Positions 55,225-64,000 of a stretch of 64,000 nucleotides of DNA are shown here, piece by piece (the stretch's first letter is position 1; every line of letters starts with the position of its first letter). The notes beneath the pieces are model-generated. The model did not search any database. It had not been told where the DNA came from and saw only the letters and a program-made list of their open reading frames with translations. The stretch spans positions 1,612,001 to 1,676,000 of the forward strand of contig NC_089396.1 in assembly GCF_003171515.1 (NCBI RefSeq), in the 5' to 3' direction. Both the position numbers and the translations under genes were made by a program. The DNA is from Pyrenophora tritici-repentis. Its lineage: Eukaryota; Ascomycota; Dothideomycetes; Pleosporales; Pleosporaceae.

Positions 55225-55644
55225 ATGTAAGCCTATACTTCGAAACAACATTAAATTACTTCCTATACTAAACAATTCCGTAGGCGTCTCTTATCTACTA
55301 CTACTAATACTCTCCTTCTTTTCGCCCCCCTCCTAGCACTCGCCAAAGATTGTACTATCTACTACGACTGGAAAGATCCTGCACCTTAAAATGTGAATCT
55401 GGATATTCAGACCAAAGATAATTACAACCGCGACGTCTACGCTGCCAACATGTGTCTCGACATCGGCGGAACTAATTATGACTGGGGCATAGTGAACGGG
55501 AATGAGCCGCACGTGTGTGGTATCTGTCGGGGCGCAAGGGACAGCACGGACGACTATCACCGCGATGTAGCATTTGAACCACCGGTCAAGTTTACAGTGA
55601 GATGTGGAAACTTTCCGGAGAAAAAGTGCCACGGACCACGGTAG
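55225..55644 (+). pseudogene. Decayed small secreted cysteine-rich protein gene
   Basis: An intron with good signals (GTAAGC at 55227, branch ACTAAAC, acceptor CCGTAG at 55283) would join AT (55225-55226) to G (55284) and so create the ATG across the splice. The frame then encodes a hydrophobic leader of about 21 residues that looks like a signal peptide. A small region with six cysteines (CTIYY, MCLD, VCGIC, RCGN, KCHG) follows, to TAG 55642-55644. The frame is cut by one TAA at 55387-55389, about 15 codons after the predicted cleavage site. Length (about 120 codons), cysteines and AT-rich setting resemble fungal secreted effector-like proteins, but I recognise no family. The split start and the nonsense change are inferences. 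No transcript evidence is available. Confidence 0.45.
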
Positions 55645-58600
55645 GCGTAGGTGGATGGGCAGTAAGAACGGCGCGGGCGATGTTTAATGCAATTAAACAA
55701 GCTATTAAATAAGCATATTTTGTTACCGAGGGCCTTGTAGCAGTCTGCGTGCCGCCTTTAATGCTAGCTGATTAGCTACTTGTATGCTAATCGTGAACGT
55801 TGTTTGTAGAATCATTTAGGCTGGCGGAAGCTTAATTATTTTTTGTCAATTCTATTCTTGTAGTTTAAAAGACTTTTTGGTAGAGTACAGAAAAACATAA
55901 CCTTGTCAGTAGCAGCAGTATCCTTCATATGCTCGCCCAACTTCGAGTCATCGCAACTGGAGTTATCGCATTACAACAAGACCTCCGGAGTCCGGAGTAA
56001 TCAAGCAACCGTGGCATCAGCATGCATGCTAAGCCACTATTACTAAGCATGTCTTCAAATGCTCGCCACCTTCTGGCTATTACTTGTGGTTGTTCGGCAC
56101 ATGAGCAGTCCTTGAAAGCTGATATTAGCATTTTCCGTATCAAGCTGGACCTGGCATCAGACAGAACGTCTCAACCTGCTAAGCTCGTTTGCTACATAGA
56201 GCACGCGCATAATGGAGTCAGACGGACTATGACTGTTGCCAACCAGGTCTTGCCGGTGGCCCACTCACCGGCCCTTTGCGTAATCTCCTGACAGATATAT
56301 ACGCCTTTCCGCTTGCACGGCCAACCGCATCTTTCCATTGGAATATCGCATCCCGAGCCATCCGTGCCTAGACTAAATCATCATTCTAAGTCTATGTTGC
56401 CACGACTAGGCAGCATTGGCATCATCCGGGAGCCAACTCTGAGCATCAGCACAGCCACAAACCTCGTCACTTACTTCGTGCGTGAATACGTATATCTTGC
56501 AGTGGCAATTCAAATCGCCTATAGCGTTTGTACCGATCAGGCGCGCAGAGTAAGGTAAGATGGAAGGTGATATGGGACTCTGATGCTCGCATGATATACC
56601 TTATTTGAGTTGTTTCTCTGTGGGTGCTGCATGAATGACCTTAGTCAGATGTGTGTCCTCGCTCTTTTAGTTCTTTGGTTTTTTGGCCTTCTCCATGAAG
56701 CGCGCTGCGACTAAAAATCTTCGCTGGTGTTGTCTAGGGATAACATTAAGGCGTGAAAAAAAAACTAGCAAAGGTTCATAGTGACTGTGGAATATCTGCA
56801 CCCTGCTCTTTCTTGGATAAAATCATCGGGACTGCAGGGGAGGGGAGGGAGATGGTATCAGCTATGGAGCCTCAATGCCGACTTGCTGTGCCGCGTTGCC
56901 TTCGCCAACGGAAAAGTGTGCAACCCTTCCAAAATAGGTCCACGGACGTCTGCCTGGTCTAGTAGAAGCTCCGTGTCAATAGATCTAGGCAAACGGCTGA
57001 GTCCAGTTCCTTGTCTATGGCTTCCGGTGAACACGGTCTCCCTGTACAGTTTTTGGAGAAGTAGGCCAACATGAAAAGTTTTGACGTCCTCCAAAGTCGT
57101 TCGCATAACCCTTTATTCCTGAATCCGGTCAATGAATGGTCTTTGACATGTCACTAGGATATTAATGGGTTTCAGGCAATGTCTCTCTTTTCGAACATGT
57201 GGTCCTCGTATGACATCCCGTGACGCCTCTAGTAAACCTAATTTTGTGTCAAATCTTCTGTCATTATGTGGTGACTTTTTTGCTCGTGACGTCACGCTAT
57301 GAAAATATCTCATCTCCGTAGGCGAGAACCGGATTCGCCATCCCACTCGAGATTCTCAGATGACATGCTCAACGGATGAAGCGCTCCCAACAAGATTTTA
57401 GGTCCCGAAATCATTTTGGGGTTTGTTCGTAAAAGGTAGATTCGCGTGCGGTAATGCCAACTTGAAGGACTTTTGAGATGGATGGTTGCGGTTGAGTTTG
57501 GAGCTTTGGTCCCGCGTCAGCGTATTGGAGCGGGAGGCCTCATTTCCAGCCATACCATATCTTGCGCATAGGTAGTCCCGGTTAGTTCGGCCCCCATATC
57601 CCAAGCCCGTTCGTGCCTGGGGCGTAATGACGCGATCGTCCTTCATTCATTGTGGTTGCCTCTATTCCTTCCTTTTGGGGAATCGCCATCGGTGGAGGAC
57701 TTCAGAGGTCAAGATCAAGATCTCCTAAGCGTGACTGCATGAACAGTTCAGATGACATGAGTATGCTTACCGATAGTGATATTCATCGCACGAAATATAA
57801 CAAGGTTTTCTAGAGCTGATATTTTATTCTTCCCTCGTACAACGATCTCATGATCTGGCTCGGGTGCCAATCACGAAAAGCAAAGAAAGTGGTGTGCAGC
57901 ATTTAGCGTTTGATCGTCATTATGAACCCGATAGGTCTCTCTTGGAGTGCATGATTTATGCCCTCCTATAACCATTATAAACTTCACTGCTTTTACGGAA
58001 TGCTTACGGCTTTTGGATAGTGACAAAAGCAGCCTGCTGAATATGGAAGTCTACACTCCACAAGCTGATACATCAACATGACGTTCTGGATAGGTTCAAG
58101 TTGTTACACGAGCGGCATTGACCCGGTGATCAGGTCACCACCTCAATCGGTGTGCTTGCATTCGCGATAAGGCGGTGTCTCGTTCGTGCAGTAAGCAAGG
58201 CAACTGAACCATTGATTATGCCAGCTTCTGTAATCGAAAGTGCCCTGAAATTCTCATTCGTAAATTAGCGAAAGTAGAGTCATCCCCTATTTACCCATTA
58301 TGGTTGATTTTGTTTTGGGGGCTAAGTTTCCGAGCGAATGGTAAGGCACCCACCCCACAAAGGCAGTTGGTTTGCCTGCCAATTTCGACCTCATAACTCT
58401 TCCCAGGGAAAGCCTTCAATTTGCTTATCTTCTCACATCAAGTAATATTTCTCGGGCTCAAAACTGAGTCCAGTCAGCCTTCTCAACTGTGCCCTGAACA
58501 TTCATCATGCGGTCCTTGTGAACTTGATGACACCAGCGCATTTACATGCATGCCAACAGAGCTCCGCTGCGTGGTCATCGAATAAAGAATTTCAGCCATG

Positions 58601-61077
58601 CAGTCTTGTTGCACACCATGTTGATGTTGAGACGAAAAAGACGACTTATGGCATTGGCCGCGTTCCGCGCGGAAACGATTTTGGTTCGTTCGACCCCGCT
58701 CCCATAAGTAAAAAGGAAACGTATGGATATTGTTTGCCGATGGATCGGTACCCCGCGCCGCATGCATAATAAACAAGGCAGACGGTTTGCCTTACTGGGG
58801 GACTGTAAGGGGAGTCTTGCGATGTCCGTCATGAGCTCTTTGGTGTAAGCTTGACCGAAGTAGTTATGCTTGAGTGATTGAGAGATTTTCCTCAACCACA
58901 GTCCTCCTCAGCAGCATCGAGGCGATTCAGAAATCCACGATGTGACACAAGGAACTCCGTCAGACCCAGGGAAGCGGACAGTTTGAGGGCCACGACTGTC
59001 TGCTAATTGTACCACTAGCTGTCCCGCATCCGCGAAAACGATAGCCAATGAGTGGCACTCCTGAGTCCTTTCATAGTGATAGCAAGCAGCGACCGTACCG
59101 TATGTTTGATTGCGCATGCGGACAACCGCCATGACTTCCTGGCGTTTTCTAAGACAGCAGCCGCCTATCAATCAGCCTCAGCCTTTGCTATTCTTTACAC
59201 GCTTCCGAACTCTACATGTTGTTGGGCGGCGGAATATCGATATCCTTGTAATGTTTGCAAGAACACGGTACACCCCATAAGGCAATTGCTGTGGAATTGT
59301 GCGCCCAAGCTGAAGGCCACCCGTCGATCGGATCGAAGTAGAGGCCTCTGTTTTGTAAGGACATGGGAAATCTACTGGTCCTCCTCTTCACAGAGTTATT
59401 GTTGTGTAACACAGCTGTAGTATGCAATATAGATGTATAGTACGGGCTGGTTGCAGGTACCACTTGGCAAGGTGTTCTATGAGCTTAGTCGCCTGTTTCA
59501 CTTTGAACACTCTCTGACGAGTAGTTAGCGTGCAACACAAATTTCCGAGATGCTGCATCCGTTGGGCAGGTATCGTCGTGTCGGCTGGACACAAGCCACC
59601 CCGGCGCGTGTTCCTGCAATACGGACCGGCTCACGGAAAGTTTCGTAGGCCATAAGGCAAACACAAGACAACCTCATACCTTCCTTACCTACTCCTCTCT
59701 TCGTCGTGGCCCGAATCACCTCACCGGTCCAATGTGAAACTGTAAGGGCGCCAAACTGAAAACCTATGCAGCAAATTCCTAAGCTTTTGCGAATGGGAAG
59801 GCCCTGTACTGAGATACACATCAATAACACACTTCAGCATTCAGGTGGTCCAATTCCTCGATGCCACGCATTCCAAGCCGGCGTATTGGGGCTTGAGACC
59901 GAATGATATGCACAGACCCGCCGGTACATGACTCAAACAGTACTGCAGCCTCTGAGAAATGGTATACGCTGGGGGAAAGCAGGTGTAAGAGGACGTCGCT
60001 GAGATTGTTTGTATTCGGTCGTGTTTCGAGACGCTCCCTATTCCAAAATTAACAAATATAATGTCTTATCGCGTGCAACCTATCGTTGGCTGTAGTTGAG
60101 GGCCAGCTTCGCGTTTCGATACCTGCTATAGCTTTCAGGCAGCCGTTGCTACGCGACGTCCGGCTGGTGGGAATCGGGCGTTTGCGCAGGGCAATTTGAG
60201 ACCGTCCACAGCCTAGCGAGGTTGGGAAATCAAAGAAGTGAAGTCAAGTTTTGGAAGTGGTCATGGATGATCCAAGTCAGTAGAAGGACGGTGCGTCTAA
60301 TTGTAGCCAGAAGTCATTTGTGATGATGCGTGACTATGCTGTACAGTACGGTGCGCAAGCGTTCGCGCAGCACACAAGGCAAGCGTGGCTTTAACTTATG
60401 GCGTTGGCTTGACATGCATAATTACGTGCTAATACATTCCATCACAAATAAGATGGGACGGATGCGGCATTGTGGCAGTTTGGGGGCTGAAAGTGCTGTG
60501 CGGCTGAAAGTCCTTCCTGAAGGACTGCATCGGACCCCATCCGACCCCATCCATGGGTCTGCTAGCATTGAGTACGTGCTTTTAGGCGGTCGCGGAGGCC
60601 GCCTATATTGTCTTGGCGGTTGCCTCGTTGCCTGCTCGCAATAGTCCTGCCTCCCAGTGGAGGCTGAAAACAAACACCTATACATTCTACAACCGTAACG
60701 AACTCTGCAGATTGTAAAGAGAACTTGAACCTGTTCTATCGAGTTTAACGTCTAATTTACTCCCATAGTCGTTTCCCGAACCTCGGTCACCGCTCGGGTA
60801 CATCACTATTCTCGCCCGTACTGCGTCCACTACCACTATTCATTCCAGCTCCACTGCATCTCAAAGAACAATATCGCGCAATAGCTTTAACGGGATATTT
60901 CCAGCTTGTAGCTCATGATTTGAACCGTCAGGCTCACATTTGAGTTGAGGGTGCTTTGCGAGATCGGGCATGTGGGGACCCAGCCGACCAATCACAACAT
61001 CTTACTTTGTTCTATGAAATTCAGGCGGAAACCAAGGCACGGAATCGAAAAAGAAGGCTACACTTGAAGGTTTAGTC
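55645..61077. other. Long gene-poor region
   Basis: Over 5 kb without a recognisable gene. 55.65-55.9 kb is AT-rich. The remaining open frames are short, overlap on both strands and carry no motifs. I see no terminal repeats, tRNA or tandem array. 60.8-61.07 kb is the upstream region of the EST1-like gene. Confidence 0.45.
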
Positions 61078-63622
61078 ATGAACTCCGGAGATCTGCTTCA
61101 ATCGCGCTTTGCTCAGGCTTTGAAGAATCAGCAAGGCCAAGGGCCGCACCCCTGCCCATACCCGGGTCATGGCGGACGCATGTTCCAAGATTTTCAGCAG
61201 TTCCTGGATCATGCGAGAATCGAGCACCGCTCCGACTTTGAAGGTCTGGACACACGCCAATCACGTGCTAAACTTCGAGAATTGTCGATAAGGTTCAGGT
61301 GAGAGAAGGCCCACCTCAGCATGCATGCGTATGCTAGTCCAGTTTTTAACGACGTTAGGAGATCTGATCACTCGTCCGTAGCAACGGCAGGAGATCGATC
61401 AGCGCCTGACATAGGAGGTCTCACTCTGGAGTCGGAAAAGGAGCCCCGTCGAACTTCGCCGACATCTGGACGGAAACGCTCTGCTCCCACAGAGCACGAG
61501 TTCACTGGCCGCAAGGGCAAGGCTCCCACTCACGTGGAAGTGGTTGATTCCGATTACTCGAGGCATATCCCACACACCATTGTCCCAGATCGGTTAAAGA
61601 CACCAAAGTCACAAGATCCTCGTCTATTTGATCATAAGCTTAGTCCGAGAGGTACCTCATCGCCGCACCCAACAACGCCCGAGCCCTCCAGTGCATGGTC
61701 AACCGATGTCACTAAGAGCAGTAAATTGCCGTCTCCGCAACCTCAGTCTTCCGAGCGTCAACAGCAGCAGACAACTTCCAAGCCTCAACAGTCCCAACGC
61801 CAACCCGGTGTCCTTCATCTTCCACGTACTGATCCTCGGTATCCCAATTTGATTCTACAGCCCGACAGCAGACCTATCTCACAAGAAGAGCTTGCGTCTG
61901 AAGTGAAGTCGATTTATGCTGGCCTAATAATGGTAGAGAACAAATGTATGCATGTCGACCGCGCTCAAGCTGCCGCCGCTGCCCAGGAAGGTGAAGCTAA
62001 GACCAATCTCGCTTCTGACCATTGGCAAGCTTTGATTGCACTCCACCGTACTTTGCTACATGAGCATCACGATTTCTTTTTGGCTAGTCAGCATCCCTCC
62101 TCGTCGCCGGCGCTACGTCGTCTTGCAGGTAAGTACTCAATGCCAGCGCGTATGTGGAAGCATGGCATACACTCTTTCTTGGAGTTACTTCGAAGACGGC
62201 TGCCTGAGAGCATCGATCATATGTTGGCTTTTATCTACCTGGCATACCAGATGGTAGCACTTCTCTACGAGACGGTCCCTGCTTTCGAGGATACGTGGAT
62301 CGAATGCCTTGGGGATCTTGGACGTTATCGCATGGCTATTGAGGATGAGGATGTCCGCGATCGTGAGACGTGGGCGGGAGTGGCACGCTCCTGGTACATC
62401 AAGGCTGCCGACAAAAACCCCACGGTGGGGCGATTGTACCATCATTTGGCTATTCTGGCACGACCACATCCACTGTTGCAGATGTACTACTACTCCCGGT
62501 CTTTGGCTTCCGTTAAGCCGTTTGAGAACGCCCGTGACTCGATCAAGACACTACTGGATCCACTCGTTGAAAAGGCGAATCACACTTCCCGGGAACATCT
62601 TTCTAACGACGACTTCTTTATCTTGGCACATGCCTCGCAGTTTGACCACACTTCTATCGAGAAAGATGCGTTTAGTATGGACAAGTCCACAGCCAAGTTT
62701 CTAACACCCAAGGTAGCCTTCTTGGAGAAGTTGGATATACACATCGGTCGCGTCACTGCAAAGTGGAAGGACCTAGGTGTCTACGTGGCCGTTGCCAACA
62801 TCGCGGGATGGTTTGATTATGGAAAGGACAAAAACCTCATTCGACACGCCTTTCTCCAGCAGCTTTACCCACCAATTGAGTTCTCTAATACTGAGAATCC
62901 TGTAAATGTGGAAGCCAAACAGGAACCTATCACTCGATCGGACCAACAGAGTGCCTCAAAGAAAAGGAAAGAGTATGAAGAAGAGAAAATCCCAGAAACG
63001 TCCAAGGCGTGGTTAGAAGCGAGATCCCGCATTGAAAAAGATTGTCATCTCAAAAACGCCAGACTCTTCACCAACGAGACGTCCGCCATGGTTTTCCGCC
63101 GACTTGGCGACAAGAACGTCTTTCCTCACGTGCATGTCATGCTCGCATTTTTTTCCAACCTTGCTTCCAGCACATACGTTTCCTTTCTTGTTGCCGACGC
63201 TCCCTGGACCGAACTCGTTGCTTTCCTGAATACGTTGATCAAGAATGAGACTAGACATAGTCAGTCAGCAAACAAAAAACTAAACATTGATACGTTATTG
63301 GCCACCGACGTATTCCCCCGCGAGGGCGAAAGGGACGACGAGTTGCCGTTGCCAGAGGACTACCACATCCGAGGTCAGATCTGGGCACAACATTTTCCCG
63401 ATAAGTGGTTCGAGAGGGAGCGTGATGAGGAAGAGCGGTATCTGGAGTTGGCGAGTACGGCAAAGAATCGAGTGGAGAGGATTCTCAGACTCGCTTTTTC
63501 TATTGCAAAGGTCGGTTTCTCTGTTGTTTTTACTCTTGTTTATTTCTAACAGTGTGTTACAGCACCATCGTTGGATCACATTTGCCAGTGACTCGCATAC
63601 TTTCGCAGTCCGCTCTCCATGA
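61078..63622 (+). CDS. EST1/SMG7-like telomerase-binding or RNA-decay protein
   Basis: Exons 61078-61298, 61359-63510 and 63563-63622 with introns of 60 nt (GTGAGA...TTTTAACGACGTTAG) and 52 nt (GTCGGT...GTTACAG), 810 aa. Shorter choices for the first acceptor leave introns of 21 or 39 nt, so the 60-nt one is preferred. The N-terminus has a small Cys/His motif (PCPYPGHGG ... FLDHARIEHR, about 22-50). A disordered Pro/Ser/Gln-rich stretch runs to about 240. The 14-3-3/TPR-like EST1 region has WKHGIHSFLELLRRRLPESI, AFIYLAYQM, YIKAADKNPTVGRLYHHLAIL and MYYYSRSL, the helical core of the EST1 DNA/RNA-binding family. Family members act in telomerase recruitment (Est1) or in nonsense-mediated decay (SMG5-7). 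Which applies here is open. It looks intact. Confidence 0.85.
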
Positions 63623-64000
63623 CACCAGTGGTCCTGCGTCACTAAGTTTGATTTCTCTTCATTTTCACGATACACGACATCTGCTTCGCCATTCAACGTG
63701 GCCTCGCCTCCTCTTCTAGGCTTTATTGGTCAGGTTACTACAACCTCAGAGTCGGAACTCTTGAGAAATGTATATGTCTTCTGGTTGTATCTTCATGTCC
63801 GCGGCTTTGGATAGAGAAGAACCCAAGTTGAGACATCAGCGATCTCTGGTCATCGAAATAGTTGTGTCGCGGACAAATTGGCAAATCACAAGCACAGACT
63901 ATTGTCATGGGTCAAGAAACAAGGGGGTTGTCTGTCGTATGCAGTTATCATACGTTTTTCATCTAATCCTCACATGGTTGTGCAGGAAAAATATCTCCAA
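63623..64000. other. Intergenic region at window end
   Basis: 3' flank of the EST1-like gene; no gene seen. Confidence 0.5.

Overview
The window looks like part of a filamentous ascomycete genome, most likely a Dothideomycete (this placement is an inference). Host genes have short introns of 44-60 bp with GT...AG ends and CTAAC/CTGAC-like branch sites. The host gene set includes ALG5, an EST1/SMG7-like protein, a hybrid histidine kinase, an MFS transporter, kelch and F-box proteins, and a 'fungal N-terminal domain' NLR-like remnant. These are separated by long non-coding stretches and many transposable elements. No rRNA, tRNA or CRISPR array was recognised.

Layout: 0.8-2.1 kb alpha/beta hydrolase gene (+). 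3.2-5.9 kb decayed NLR/ankyrin-like gene (+). 6.1-8.9 kb hAT DNA transposon with perfect ends and 8-bp target duplication but one stop in the transposase. 9.3-15.3 kb Ty1/copia element (-) with identical 197-bp LTRs and an intact polyprotein. 15.5-28.3 kb nested retrotransposon cluster: two full-length Tad1/I-like LINEs of about 6.03 kb, tail to tail, form a near-perfect palindrome with a 17-bp spacer. Beside them lies a third 5'-truncated LINE, and a 361-bp TRIM-like element sits inside that. 30.2-31.6 kb kelch protein (+). 36.6 kb a 128-bp hAT-type MITE. 37.8-39.0 kb ALG5 (-). 40.3-44.4 kb F-box gene broken by a 3.07-kb RIP-mutated hAT element and a MITE. 45.0-46.3 kb second F-box gene (-), whose stop codon lies in another MITE copy. 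47.7-49.5 kb MFS transporter (-). 50.4-53.9 kb hybrid histidine kinase (-) with a 20-nt micro-exon. 55.2-55.6 kb a decayed small secreted cysteine-rich protein gene. 61.1-63.6 kb EST1/SMG7-like gene (+).

The most unusual signal is the LINE palindrome. The 17-bp spacer between the arms is the exact reverse complement of the target sequence flanking the cluster. Flipping the spacer with the adjoining 3' halves gives both LINEs ordinary direct 13-bp target duplications. This points to homologous recombination between two inverted LINEs that landed in the same target. The arms look identical over about 5.9 kb but differ in their outer ~110 bp, as expected from gene conversion. The cluster is not visibly RIP-mutated, whereas the hAT element at 40.7-43.8 kb is saturated with TAG stops in the pattern produced by C-to-T change at pyrimidine-C-A sites.

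The host genes do not form a pathway. ALG5 serves N-glycosylation in the ER, the kinase a two-component relay, and the EST1/SMG7-like protein telomere or RNA-decay functions. All sequence comparisons were made by eye; no searches were run.
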